Made by a program: the position numbers and the translations under genes | Assembly (NCBI GenBank): GCA_020633315.1 | Contig: JACKDV010000007.1 | Location: forward strand, 284,991-348,990 | Source: Myxococcales bacterium | GTDB taxonomy: Bacteria; Myxococcota_A; Polyangia; Nannocystales; Nannocystaceae | DNA length: 64,000 nt | Direction of reading: 5' to 3' | Shown: piece by piece, positions 8,909-17,386 of the stretch | How positions within the stretch are numbered: the first letter of the stretch is position 1 | Layout of the letters: every line of letters begins with the position of its first letter | The notes under the pieces: model-generated | Database searches by the model: none | What the model was told of the DNA's origin: nothing | The model's input: only the letters and a program-made list of their open reading frames with translations

Positions 8909-10279
8909 CTACTGCCCACCGGCGCTCGCGCTCGCCTTGGCCCGACCCTTGGGGGCCTTGATGGTGAACTGGCGCCCGAGGTTGAAGCCGAGGAAGAAGT
9001 TGAACTTGTGGAAGGGGTTGCGGCTGTCCACGCCGGGAGTGTTGAAGGGGTTGCCGCTGGCGCCACCGGGTGCATAGAGATTGGTGGCGATCTCGCGGTT
9101 GTTGGTGAAGAACACCTGGAACACGTGCTTGGCGGTCTTGAGCGAGCCGCCCAGCGCCCACGAGCCGGCCTTGGAGCCCTCGGGGTCGGAGTCGCCGCCG
9201 TTGTAGTGGAACACGTTGGGGGTGGAGCCGTCGGGGATCGGCAGCACGTACTGCATGTCGATGCCCCAGCGCTTCTTCTTGTCCACCCACACGGTGGAGG
9301 CCAGGCCCATCGTCATCGTGTCGCGACGGTCCTCGGCCGGCACCGGGTTGCCGTCGCCGAAGTCGACCAGCACCCGCGCGTCGTGGTTGGTGTTGAGGTG
9401 GTAGCCCACCACCAGCATGGTGCTCCAGCGGTCGAACCACAGCCGGCTCACCATGAGCTGGAAGTCGCCCACCCAGGGGTTGGCCACGTCGAAGTCCCGC
9501 AGGTAGGACAGGGCCGCGTAGCCGCCGAAGCTCAGGGCCTGGCCGTCCTCCTGGCGCAGCGGCACGTACTTGAGGCCCAGCTCGTAGGTCTTGCGCGAGC
9601 CGGCGCGGCGCAGCTGCACGTCGAGGCCGTCGATGATGCCGTAGCTCAGGCCCATGGCCATCGAGGCGCCGCCGTCGAGGCCGAAGGCGCCGCGCTCGGT
9701 GCCGATGCGGCCGAAGCGGTGATCGATGCGGTACTGCAGGGTGCGCTTGCCCAGGGTGGTGGTGGTGGGCAGGGTGACCTGCGTGGTGCCGTGGAAGGGC
9801 TTGCGCCCCTTGGGCGTGGCTCCGCCTCCGTCGTCGACCCCGCCGCTGCTCGGTCCCGTGCCGCCGCCGTCGGTCGGCGTGCTGGTCCCGCCTCCGCCCC
9901 CGGCGTCGGCGGGCAGGGCCGAGATCCAGTCCGCGATCACCTGGAGCTGCTCGGCCGGCAGCGGGTCGTCGCCCATCGGCATGATCTCCCCCTCCATCCC
10001 GTCGCCGCCCTTCATCTTGAGCAGCAGGTAGGAGGCATCGGGGTCGCCGGGGACGACCAGGGGCTTGCCGTTGGCGGCCGAAGGGATCCCCACGAGGCTG
10101 GACAGCGGGACGTCGAGGTCGACCTCGGAGGGGTCCGAGGCCGGGTTGCCTCCGCCCGAGTGGCACGAGGTGCACCACTCGTCGAAGATCTCCTTGACCT
10201 TGGCCTCCTCGGGAGGTGCCTCGGGAGCGCTGTACAGCAGGGTCGTGAGGGCGATGGCTACAGTAGAGGGCACGGCCAT
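8909..10279 (-). CDS. Cytochrome c domain fused to DUF5777-like outer-membrane barrel
   Basis: This 456-residue protein starts with a signal peptide. A small cytochrome c-like domain follows, with a canonical heme site CTSCH (residues 36-40) and a candidate Met ligand in IMPMGDDPLP. After a Gly/Thr/Ser linker (about 125-165), the rest is a beta-barrel with alternating hydrophobic strands, beginning near the HRFGRIG element. It resembles DUF5777-type barrels, which often occur beside c-type cytochromes. I infer an outer-membrane protein with a periplasmic heme. It lies 15 bases upstream of the cytochrome-like lipoprotein on the same strand. Heme binding is well supported; the barrel family assignment is less so. 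Confidence 0.72.
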   Translation of the reverse strand: MAVPSTVAIALTTLLYSAPEAPPEEAKVKEIFDEWCTSCHSGGGNPASDPSEVDLDVPLSSLVGIPSAANGKPLVVPGDPDASYLLLKMKGGDGMEGEIMPMGDDPLPAEQLQVIADWISALPADAGGGGGTSTPTDGGGTGPSSGGVDDGGGATPKGRKPFHGTTQVTLPTTTTLGKRTLQYRIDHRFGRIGTERGAFGLDGGASMAMGLSYGIIDGLDVQLRRAGSRKTYELGLKYVPLRQEDGQALSFGGYAALSYLRDFDVANPWVGDFQLMVSRLWFDRWSTMLVVGYHLNTNHDARVLVDFGDGNPVPAEDRRDTMTMGLASTVWVDKKKRWGIDMQYVLPIPDGSTPNVFHYNGGDSDPEGSKAGSWALGGSLKTAKHVFQVFFTNNREIATNLYAPGGASGNPFNTPGVDSRNPFHKFNFFLGFNLGRQFTIKAPKGRAKASASAGGQ

Positions 10280-10414
10280 GCTCGCGCCCAGGATACGTCA
10301 ATCCGCCACTCCGAGACAGCCGCAGAGCCGGTCGGAGGCGGCGCTCGGCGCCGGCGCGCCGTCGCGCATCACGGAGGATGAGCGGCCACGGGCTTTGGGG
10401 TAGCATCCGAGCCC

Positions 10415-11197
10415 ATGCGATCGTCGCGTCCAACTGCCCCCATCGGGGTGCTCGTTGCCCTGTCGTTGCTCTGGGTCCCCATCGCTTGTGACAAGGGCAA
10501 GCCCGCGGAGGGCGAGGCCAAGGCCGAAGGCGGCGAGGCCAAGGCCGGAGGCGGCGAGGCCAAGGCGGAGGGCGGCGAGGCCAAGGCCGACGACGCCGCG
10601 CCGGCGGAGGGCAGCGGATCCGGGGCGGGCGCCGAGGAAGGCGACGGAGCGGCGGGCTCGGGCGGAGCGGCGGGCACGGGCGGGGCCGGAGGCTCCGAAG
10701 GCGGTGCGGCCTCCGCCGAGGGCGGCGATCCGGCGGGATCCGGCGGGCCCGCGGCGGGCGACAGCGGCGGGGAGGAAGGCGGCGACGAGGGCGGGACCAC
10801 CGGGGGCGGCACCGACACGGCGGCGCTGCTCAAGGAGGTCACCAAGACCCGCACCAAGGATGCGCGCGCGCTCGAGGCCCTGGCCGAGGCCGAGGCCGCG
10901 GGCGTGGAGGTGAGCGAGCTGGCCAAGGCCGCCAACACCCGGGGCGAGCGTCTGTACGCCACCCCCGATCGCGCCAAGGCCTTCTTCCAGTGGGCCAACG
11001 ACAAGGACGAGAAGTACCCCAACGCCGCCTTCAACCTGGCCAAGCAGGCGGCGGTGCTCGGCGAGCTCGAGGAGGCCAAGACCTGGCTCACGGTCGTCCA
11101 CGAGCGCAAGGGCAACAAGCTCCTCAAGCAGATCGACTTCGACCCCATGTGGGAGATCCTCAAGGACGATCCCGACGTGCGGGCCCTGCTCAAATGA
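10415..11197 (+). CDS. Lipoprotein with EAKAEGG repeats and TPR-like C-terminus
   Basis: The 260-residue protein has a lipobox VPIAC (Cys25). A long low-complexity region (about 30-140) starts with repeated GGEAKA units and continues with Gly/Ala/Ser/Glu. The C-terminal 120 residues are helical with TPR-like spacing (NAAFNLAKQAAVLGELEEAKTW). The function is unknown; the C-terminal end resembles tetratricopeptide scaffolds. Its TGA overlaps the ATG of the phosphatase gene downstream, so the two are translationally coupled. Confidence 0.75.
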   Translation: MRSSRPTAPIGVLVALSLLWVPIACDKGKPAEGEAKAEGGEAKAGGGEAKAEGGEAKADDAAPAEGSGSGAGAEEGDGAAGSGGAAGTGGAGGSEGGAASAEGGDPAGSGGPAAGDSGGEEGGDEGGTTGGGTDTAALLKEVTKTRTKDARALEALAEAEAAGVEVSELAKAANTRGERLYATPDRAKAFFQWANDKDEKYPNAAFNLAKQAAVLGELEEAKTWLTVVHERKGNKLLKQIDFDPMWEILKDDPDVRALLK

Positions 11198-11724
11198 GCG
11201 AGACCAGCCGCGCCGACGGGCGTCGAGGCGTGCTGTTCGTGTGCCACGCCAACATCTGTCGCTCGCCGCTGGCGGCCGGGGTGTTCCTGCACCTGGCCCG
11301 CGAGCAGGGCGTGGACGCGCGCTTCGACGTGGACAGCGCGGGCGCCTGGGCGGCCGAGGGCATGGCTCCGCATCCGCTGAGCGTGGACGCGGCGCGTCGT
11401 CACGGCATCGACGTGGAGCTGCTGGGCGAGGGCTCGCGCTCGCTGGTGCCCGACGATCTCGATCGCTTCCTCGACATCGTGGTGATGGATCGCCGCAACC
11501 TCGCCGACGTGGAGCGGCTGCGGCGGATCTCCGCGTTCGGCCCGGTGGTGGGGGGCTCGGCCCGGATCTCGCTGCTGCGGCGCTACCACGATCCGCGGGC
11601 CAAGGGGCGCGACGCCGACGTGCCCGATCCGGTGCGGGGCGGTCCCGAGCAATTCGAGGCGACCTACCAGATCATCGAGGCCGGCTGCCGGGCGCTGCTG
11701 CGGACGCTGCTCGAGGACGGCTGA
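11194..11724 (+). CDS. Low-molecular-weight protein tyrosine phosphatase family
   Basis: The 176-residue protein has the LMW-PTP loop near the N-terminus, VCHANICRSP, giving nucleophile Cys17 and Arg23 of the CX5R motif. Near the C-terminus is the general-acid segment, here VPDPVRGG. Members dephosphorylate phosphotyrosine, often on kinases of exopolysaccharide export, or act on arginine phosphate. The start ATG overlaps the stop of the preceding lipoprotein gene (ATGA), which fixes the start and suggests a shared operon. The usual Gly-Asn in the loop is Ala-Asn here; the essential residues are kept. Confidence 0.9.
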   Translation: MSETSRADGRRGVLFVCHANICRSPLAAGVFLHLAREQGVDARFDVDSAGAWAAEGMAPHPLSVDAARRHGIDVELLGEGSRSLVPDDLDRFLDIVVMDRRNLADVERLRRISAFGPVVGGSARISLLRRYHDPRAKGRDADVPDPVRGGPEQFEATYQIIEAGCRALLRTLLEDG

Positions 11725-11761
11725 GCGTCGTCGAAGCCCCAACGGCGAGCTCGAGGTCCTG

Positions 11762-11977
11762 GTGCGCTACGCCGACGGCGAGCACGACGGCGGCTACTTC
11801 ACCGGGTACGAGGACGGCACGCCCCAGTCGGAGATCGAGTGGCGCGCGGGCAAGCACCACGGGATCTCCAAGGCCTGGGACAGCGACGGGGTGATCCTGG
11901 CGGCCAAGCGCTGGGAGGACGATCGCGTGATCGAGATGTGGATCCACGACGCCCAGGGCAACGCCCGGCGGATGTGA
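11762..11977 (+). pseudogene. Truncated MORN/YwqK-like repeat protein fragment
   Basis: From GTG 11762 there are 71 residues of repeats built on 'YxDGxxxGxxxxY' spacing (RYADGEHDGGYFTGYEDG, then EWRAGKHHGISKAWDSDG). They resemble the MORN/YwqK-type repeats. Protein-like sequence already starts about eight codons further upstream in the same frame (PNGELEV), without a start codon, only a few bases after the phosphatase stop. This points to a fragment whose 5' part has been lost. A short functional protein from GTG 11762 cannot be excluded. Confidence 0.5.
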
Positions 11978-12001
11978 GGGGCGGGCATGGGGCGGCGCCG
12001 G

Positions 12002-12817
12002 CTACCGCACCAGCACGCCGGCGTAGCCCACCACGCGATCGTAGTCGCCGCTGCGCTCGCCCGAGTTGCCGTAGCGCACCAGCTCGGCCTCGCTCGCCCC
12101 CAGGGCCCGTGCGGCGAACAGGGCGACGGTGGTGGGGACCACCCCGCACATGCTGATGCCATGGCCACGCACCGTTCGCAGCAGGCCCTCGGGGTCGAGC
12201 GCCTGCACGCGCTCGAGGGCCAGGCGGTCGAGCACCGCCGCGTCCTCGGCCGAGATGTAGTGCGACATGTCCGTGCTCGCCACCAGCAGCACGGGCTCGT
12301 CGCTGTCCCGGACCACCCGCGCCAGCCCCTCGCCCATGGCCCGGCAGGTCTCCACGTCGAGCCCGGCCAGGCACAGCGCTGCGATCCGCAGCCGCGGCTG
12401 GCGGGCGAGGGCGAAGGGCAGGTGCACCTCGATGGCGTGCTCGCGGCGGTGGGCGGCGCGATCGAGCTGGGCCCCGCAGTGCTCGCGCAGCCCGGCCACG
12501 AGATCCTCGTCCACCGGCACCACGCCGGTGGGCAGCCGCCAGCCGCCGTCGGGCCACAGCGAGCGCGGCACCCCCAGCCCGGTGTGGTTGGGGCACATCA
12601 GCACCACCCGCGGCGGCACCACGGTGCGGGCGTAGGTCTCGCCCAGGATCGCCCCGCTGTACACGTAGCCGGCATGGGGCCCCACCAGGGCGAGGGCGGG
12701 CCGGGGCTCCACCGCCGGGCCCATCAGCTCGGCCACCTCGGCCCGCAGCCGGCGGGGATCCCCCGGGTAGAAGCGGCCGGCCACCGCTGGCTCACGCACC
12801 ATCTCGGTCGTTCCCAT
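12002..12817 (-). CDS. amrB: Memo-family protein (AmmeMemoRadiSam system protein B)
   Basis: The 271-residue protein shows the Memo-family hallmarks in order: RxPAVAGRFYPGD at the N-terminus, GPHAGYVYSG, CPNHTG, HAIEVHLPF, STDMSHY and SMCGVVPT. The conserved His and Cys residues match the metal/active-site positions of human MEMO1. In prokaryotes the family usually sits with AMMECR1-domain and radical SAM genes. Neither is next to it here, so it is an isolated member. Its biochemical role is not settled. Confidence 0.93.
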   Translation of the reverse strand: MGTTEMVREPAVAGRFYPGDPRRLRAEVAELMGPAVEPRPALALVGPHAGYVYSGAILGETYARTVVPPRVVLMCPNHTGLGVPRSLWPDGGWRLPTGVVPVDEDLVAGLREHCGAQLDRAAHRREHAIEVHLPFALARQPRLRIAALCLAGLDVETCRAMGEGLARVVRDSDEPVLLVASTDMSHYISAEDAAVLDRLALERVQALDPEGLLRTVRGHGISMCGVVPTTVALFAARALGASEAELVRYGNSGERSGDYDRVVGYAGVLVR

Positions 12818-12977
12818 CGCCGTCCATCCCGTGCTCGTGACCTCGATCCTTCGTTAGCACGCGCCCCGGGGCCCCTCAACCGGGTCGACGCCGCGGATCT
12901 TGCGTGCGAGCCCCTCACCGCTGGTCGCCCCCCGCGGTTGCTCGTCAACGGCGGTTGCTGGTCTACTGGCCGCGCCC

Positions 12978-13862
12978 ATGTCGCTCAACCGCATGCTCCG
13001 CTACCTGGCGCCCAACCTCGTCACCTCCCTGGGCATGGTGTTCGGGCTGCTGTCGATCGTGGCCGCCCTCGAGCAGCGCTTCGCCGACGCGGGCTGGCTC
13101 ATCGTGTGGGCGGTGCTGCTCGATCGCGTGGACGGCCTGGTCGCCCGCCTGCTGCGCGCCACCAGCTCGTTCGGCGTGCAGATGGACTCCTTCGCCGACG
13201 CGATCAACTTCGGCGTGGCCCCGGCGGTGCTGGTCTACGCCACCCTGGGCTCGATCCCCGAGCTGGGCCTGCACACCGGCGCCGGTCGGTGGCTGCTGCT
13301 GGGCTCGTGCGCGGTGTGGATGCTCGCCAACGTGTTCCGCCTGGCCAAGTTCAACGTGATCAGCGAGGACCCGGGCGGCGGCCCCAAGATGTTCTTCGGC
13401 GTGCCCACCACCCTGGCCGCGGGCACCCTGGTGATCTGGTACCTGGTGTTCCTGCAGTACACCCCGCTGGGGGTGTCCACCGGGCAGGCCGAGCTGATGC
13501 GAGGGCCGCGGCTGCTGGGCGACGCGATGCTGCCGATGTCGGTGTGGGGCTACCTGCCGGCGGCGATGCTGGTGGGGGCGTTCTTGATGGCGTCCAACCT
13601 GCCCACGCCCAAGCTCGGGCGCTTGGGCAGCAAGGCGCTCACCGTCTTCGTGCTCGCCAACGCGGCGGCCGGCTTCGTCTGCGGCTTCGCCCGCGTGCTG
13701 CCCGAGTACATGGCGCTCATGCCCAGCACCTGGCTGCTGGTGTCGCTGGTGTGGGGGCAGGTGTCGTCGCAGGCCCGCACGCTGCAGCCGCCCAGCTTCC
13801 TGCCCGCCGAGGAGCCCGAGCCGGTCGAGCCGGCCGGCGAGGACCAGACCAGCTCGGCCTGA
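12978..13862 (+). CDS. pssA: CDP-diacylglycerol--serine O-phosphatidyltransferase
   Basis: The 294-residue membrane protein carries the CDP-alcohol phosphatidyltransferase signature. DRVDGLVAR followed by FGVQMDSFAD fits DxxDGxxARx8Gx3Dx3D with all Asp and Gly residues. Several transmembrane segments follow. The sequence after the motif (INFGVAPAVLVY, then FRLAKFNV) is typical of phosphatidylserine synthase, which makes phosphatidylserine from CDP-diacylglycerol and serine on the way to phosphatidylethanolamine. The start at 12978 (MSLNRMLRYLAPN) matches the family; the frame is open upstream but not protein-like. A Pro/Glu-rich tail ends the protein. Confidence 0.93.
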   Translation: MSLNRMLRYLAPNLVTSLGMVFGLLSIVAALEQRFADAGWLIVWAVLLDRVDGLVARLLRATSSFGVQMDSFADAINFGVAPAVLVYATLGSIPELGLHTGAGRWLLLGSCAVWMLANVFRLAKFNVISEDPGGGPKMFFGVPTTLAAGTLVIWYLVFLQYTPLGVSTGQAELMRGPRLLGDAMLPMSVWGYLPAAMLVGAFLMASNLPTPKLGRLGSKALTVFVLANAAAGFVCGFARVLPEYMALMPSTWLLVSLVWGQVSSQARTLQPPSFLPAEEPEPVEPAGEDQTSSA

Positions 13863-13965
13863 GCACGGGGCTCCGCGGTGGAGGGGCAGACGGGCTCGGC
13901 CCGGCGTACGGGCTCGCGTCGCGTCGCGTCGTAGGCTCGCGCTTGCGTCGTCGGGCGCGTGGGCG

Positions 13966-15873
13966 TCAGCGCGTGGCCGCGTCGTCGACGGCGAGCCAGG
14001 CGTCGCGGAGGGCTCGGAGCTCGGCCGACAGCTCGGCCTCCGGGATCAACGAGGTCCGCACGGTGCGGCGGGAGCTCTCGACCAGCGGGAGCTCCCGCTC
14101 GATCAGCCGACCGGCACGGAACAGCGAGAGCGTGGCCGTCTCGCCGGGCTCGTGATCGGCGAGGCGGGCCAGCACGGTGCCGCGGTCCTGGGCCCGCCGC
14201 CCGTCCACCGCCACGATCTCGTCCTCGCGCATCAGCTCGGCCCGGTCGGCGGGCGAGCCCGGCACCACGTTGCGGACGCTGCCCTCGGGGCGCAGCTCGA
14301 GCCCCGTCTCCAGCCGCTGCAGCCGCTGGGCCCGGGTGAGCTGGGCCCGGGGCCGCCCGTCGTCGTCGAGCCAGGGGGCGCTGGTCTCCACGCGCACGCC
14401 CACCTGGGCCAGCCGCTCGGGCAGGGGCAGCTCCTCGGTGCCCTCCACGTAGCGCTCGAAGAACCACGCCATGTCCTCGCCCGCCTCGGCCGTGGCCGCC
14501 TCCACGATGTCGGCGAGCCCGATGCCCTTGCCCCGCGCTCCGTGGCTGGCCATCAGCCGGCGGAACAGCCCCGGCAGCGAGCCCTCGCGCCCGTGGGCGC
14601 TCGAGCGCAGGCGCAGCTCGAGGTCCAGCACCACGCCCACCAGATCGCCCTTGTCGTAGTAGCTCACCGCCACGTTGGGGTGGTTGGGCGCGGGCTGGTA
14701 GGCCTTGGTCCATGCCTCGAAGCTCAGCTCGGTCAGCGGCGCATGGTTGCGACCGGGGTGCTCGAGGTAGCGGCTCCAGCGTTGGCCCAGGCCGCTCACG
14801 TGCTCGCGTGGGGCCACCAAGCCGGCCCGCACCAGGCTCAGCGCCTCCATCGTCTCGGTGAAGCCCTCGTGGAACCACAGCAGGCGGGTGTAGCTCTCCT
14901 TGGCGTACTGAAGGGGGCCCAGCACCCGGTCGTGGATCCGCTTGACGTTCCACAGGTGGAACATCTCGTGGGCAACCAGCCGCGCCGCCCGGGGGTAGCC
15001 GCCGTCGGTGTCGAAGCTCGCGGGGTCCATCGCCATCGAGGTGCAGCTCGCGTGCTCGAGCCCGCCGCCGCCCGCCGCGGACAGCCGCGCGAGGAACAGG
15101 TAGCGCTCCATCGGCAGCCCCTCCATCAGCCCGGCCTGGGCCCGGGCCACGCGCTCGGCGTCGGCGGCCAGGCGATCCACGTCCACGGCGGTGCCCTCGG
15201 CCCCGGTGAGCACGTACTCGAAGCGGGTGGTGCCCACGGTGAAGGCACGCACCTGGGGCGTGCCCAGCTCGATGGGCGCGTCGACCAGCGCGTCGTAGTC
15301 GGAGGCCCGTAGCCACGCCTGGCCGGCGGGGGCTCCCGGCTCCTCGGGCAGGGCCGCGTGGGCCGACCAACCCTCCGGCAGCACCACCTCCACCCGCGCC
15401 GGGCGGTGGAGCTCGCCCATCAGGTAGAGGAACGCGCTGGCGCTCACCAGGCTCGCGTGGCGATCGTCGACGTGGCTCTCCCGCACACCGTCGCCGTCGG
15501 CGAAGATCCGGTAGCGCAGGGTGAAGGGCTGGCCGTCGTGCTCCACCAGCCAGCTCTGCTTGTCGAGCCGGGTGAGCTCGAGCGGGCGGCCGCGGCGATC
15601 CTCGGCGCGCAGATCGTAGAGGTGCCGGGCGTGGTCGCGGATCTTGTACGAGCCCGGGGTCCAGGCGGGCAGGGCCACCTGGCTCGCCTCGCGGCCGGGA
15701 TCGTCGACCTCCATCGTGACGTGCAGGTACTGCCGGTGGGGGGCGGGGAGATCCACCTGGTAGCGCACGGGCGCGGGCGCACGGGCGTGGGCGCGGCGAG
15801 GCAGGGCACACGCTGCGAGCACCCCGACGAGCAAGAGCAGGGCCAGGTGGAGGCGACCTCGATCCACGAGCAT
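13966..15873 (-). CDS. M61-family metallopeptidase with PDZ domain
   Basis: The 635-residue exported peptidase has an N-terminal hydrophobic segment ending near LAAC. A beta-rich N-terminal domain follows (SGSYK-like WTPGSYKIRD), then the gluzincin site HEMFHLWNVKRI with a third ligand Glu in WFHEGFTE. This is the M61 glycyl-aminopeptidase pattern. Near residues 540-600 is a PDZ domain (VVPGSPADRAELMREDEIV). The signal end could be a lipobox (LAAC) or an SPase I site after AHARA. ATGs at 15885 and 15903 are alternative starts. It is followed at some distance by pssA, which is convergent. Confidence 0.9.
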   Translation of the reverse strand: MLVDRGRLHLALLLLVGVLAACALPRRAHARAPAPVRYQVDLPAPHRQYLHVTMEVDDPGREASQVALPAWTPGSYKIRDHARHLYDLRAEDRRGRPLELTRLDKQSWLVEHDGQPFTLRYRIFADGDGVRESHVDDRHASLVSASAFLYLMGELHRPARVEVVLPEGWSAHAALPEEPGAPAGQAWLRASDYDALVDAPIELGTPQVRAFTVGTTRFEYVLTGAEGTAVDVDRLAADAERVARAQAGLMEGLPMERYLFLARLSAAGGGGLEHASCTSMAMDPASFDTDGGYPRAARLVAHEMFHLWNVKRIHDRVLGPLQYAKESYTRLLWFHEGFTETMEALSLVRAGLVAPREHVSGLGQRWSRYLEHPGRNHAPLTELSFEAWTKAYQPAPNHPNVAVSYYDKGDLVGVVLDLELRLRSSAHGREGSLPGLFRRLMASHGARGKGIGLADIVEAATAEAGEDMAWFFERYVEGTEELPLPERLAQVGVRVETSAPWLDDDGRPRAQLTRAQRLQRLETGLELRPEGSVRNVVPGSPADRAELMREDEIVAVDGRRAQDRGTVLARLADHEPGETATLSLFRAGRLIERELPLVESSRRTVRTSLIPEAELSAELRALRDAWLAVDDAATR

Positions 15874-15907
15874 CGCGGTGAGCATACGTGGGCCCGGCCC
15901 CATGCGA

Positions 15908-15937
15908 CGAAGGCCGAGCCCAGGGGCTCGGCCTTCG
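15908..15937 (-). terminator. Strong stem-loop between two minus-strand genes
   Basis: A perfect 13-bp stem (CGAAGGCCGAGCC paired with its complement) closes a 4-base loop. It lies 24 bases after the stop of the minus-strand membrane protein gene and just before the M61 peptidase start. No T-run follows, as is common at high GC. It probably ends the upstream transcript. Confidence 0.65.
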
Positions 15938-15961
15938 GGTTCGGTGGAGCCGAGGCTCGGC

Positions 15962-16687
15962 TCAGCGGGCGCGGAGGAAGCGAGCGATGGGGCCCGCGAA
16001 GAACATCGGCGCCAGCATCAGCCCGCCGGCGAGCAGCCCCGCCACCGGTCCGTAGAGCATCAGGGAGCCGCGCGGCGTGAGCATCAGGTAGCTCATGGCG
16101 GGGGCCCCGAACACGCCCAGGCCATCGGCGAGGGCGAGCACGCCGGCGCCGCCCAGGGCGAGCACGCCCCAGGTGCGGCCACGGAGCATGGCGACGAGGC
16201 CACCCACGCCCAGGCCGAGCGCCGCGAGCTGCATGCCCTCGGGCTCGGGACCCAGCGCCCACAGCACCAGGAAGGGCAGGAAGGTGCCGGCCGACTTCAC
16301 CGAGCGGCGCATGAGGATGAGCGACTCCTCCTGCAGGTTCCAGCGCTCGGCCGTGGCCTCGGAGTACTCGTAGCGCGAGGCCATGCCCTCGCCGAGCAGC
16401 AGCAGCCAGATCGCCAGGTGGGTGAAGCCCACGAAGGCGATGATCGGCTCCATGCCCACCTTGAGCAGCACCAGCAGGATCAGCGAGCCGAAGTTGGCCA
16501 CGCCGATCGCAAACCAGCGGGCCCAGAACCACTCGGCGGCCAGCCCCACGAACGCGGTGCCGTAGACGAGGGCCAGGCCCAGGTAGCAGGCGAACAGCTC
16601 ATCGGGCCCCAGGCCCGCCGTCATGGCGAACTGGGTGACGTAGAAGCCGAGGAGCAACAGCGCGATTGCGCGGCGAATTCCAACCAT
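15962..16687 (-). CDS. Multi-pass membrane protein, unknown function
   Basis: This 241-residue protein has about seven hydrophobic segments. They alternate with short loops, and there is one longer charged loop near residues 105-130 (SRYEYSEATAERWNLQEES). No transporter or enzyme motif was recognised. It ends with a basic FLRAR tail. A stem-loop follows its stop. The start ATG gives a short basic N-terminus (MVGIRR) ahead of the first membrane span. Confidence 0.7.
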   Translation of the reverse strand: MVGIRRAIALLLLGFYVTQFAMTAGLGPDELFACYLGLALVYGTAFVGLAAEWFWARWFAIGVANFGSLILLVLLKVGMEPIIAFVGFTHLAIWLLLLGEGMASRYEYSEATAERWNLQEESLILMRRSVKSAGTFLPFLVLWALGPEPEGMQLAALGLGVGGLVAMLRGRTWGVLALGGAGVLALADGLGVFGAPAMSYLMLTPRGSLMLYGPVAGLLAGGLMLAPMFFAGPIARFLRAR

Positions 16688-16933
16688 GGGGCGTCCTCTC
16701 GTCCGTGACCCAGCCTACGATGGTGGTCCTGGTCGTGCAAAGGGGCCCGTGGGCGTGCGCGATGGTCCCTGGGGGCCGGGGCGGCCCGGACGGCGGTGAA
16801 AGGCCATCCCGGAGTCGTCGTTGACCGATGCGATAGGCACGCTAGCCTCGACGCTGGACGAGGCCCACGACCGCCGGTAGCGTGGTCGATGGGGCGCTCG
16901 ACTCGCCGGGGACGCACCCGAGGACGACTGGCC

Positions 16934-17374
16934 ATGCGTATCGTCTCCTGCGCTCTGCTCACCGCCGCGCTGCTGCTCGGACCCGGCTGCCGGGCGCCCG
17001 CTCCGACCAACCCGCCGGTCAGCGGCGCCCTGCGCGGCGGGGCGACGATCGTCCCGGCCCGCTGCGTCAGCACGCAGTCGTGCCTGCTAGGCCAGGTGGT
17101 GTCGGCCGAGTCGGCCACCCCGCTGGCGCGAGCGACCGTGTTCCTCGAGCGCGAGGACACCCTCGAGACCGGCGCCGACGAGGAAGCCGAGGGGGGCGGC
17201 CCCGTGACCATCACCACCCTCACCGACGACCAGGGCGTGTTCGCGGTGGAGGAGCCGCCGGCCGGTCGCTATCGGCTGCGGGTGTTCAAGCGGGAGCGCG
17301 AGCTCGAGATCCGCGGCCTGCCCCTGGGCGAGCCGGGCACCACGATGGTGCCGGTCCGGCTGCCGCAGGGCTGA
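16934..17374 (+). CDS. Small lipoprotein with carboxypeptidase-regulatory-like domain
   Basis: The 146-residue protein has a lipobox LLGPGC (Cys19). A single beta-sandwich domain follows: LLGQVVSAESATPLARATVFL, then an insertion rich in Glu, then TTLTDDQGVFAVEEPPAGRYRLRVF. This is the pattern of the carboxypeptidase regulatory-like (transthyretin-like) domain. Such domains serve as surface or periplasmic adhesion or assembly modules. An in-frame open stretch upstream (from 16796) is not protein-like, and ATG 16934 opens the signal peptide. It is convergent with the cupin gene, 12 bases away. Confidence 0.75.
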   Translation: MRIVSCALLTAALLLGPGCRAPAPTNPPVSGALRGGATIVPARCVSTQSCLLGQVVSAESATPLARATVFLEREDTLETGADEEAEGGGPVTITTLTDDQGVFAVEEPPAGRYRLRVFKRERELEIRGLPLGEPGTTMVPVRLPQG

Positions 17375-17386
17375 CGGGCGCGGCGA

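Noticed and set aside
12900..12977. Upstream extension of pssA
   Set aside because: The added residues are not membrane-like; MSLNRML at 12978 fits the family start.
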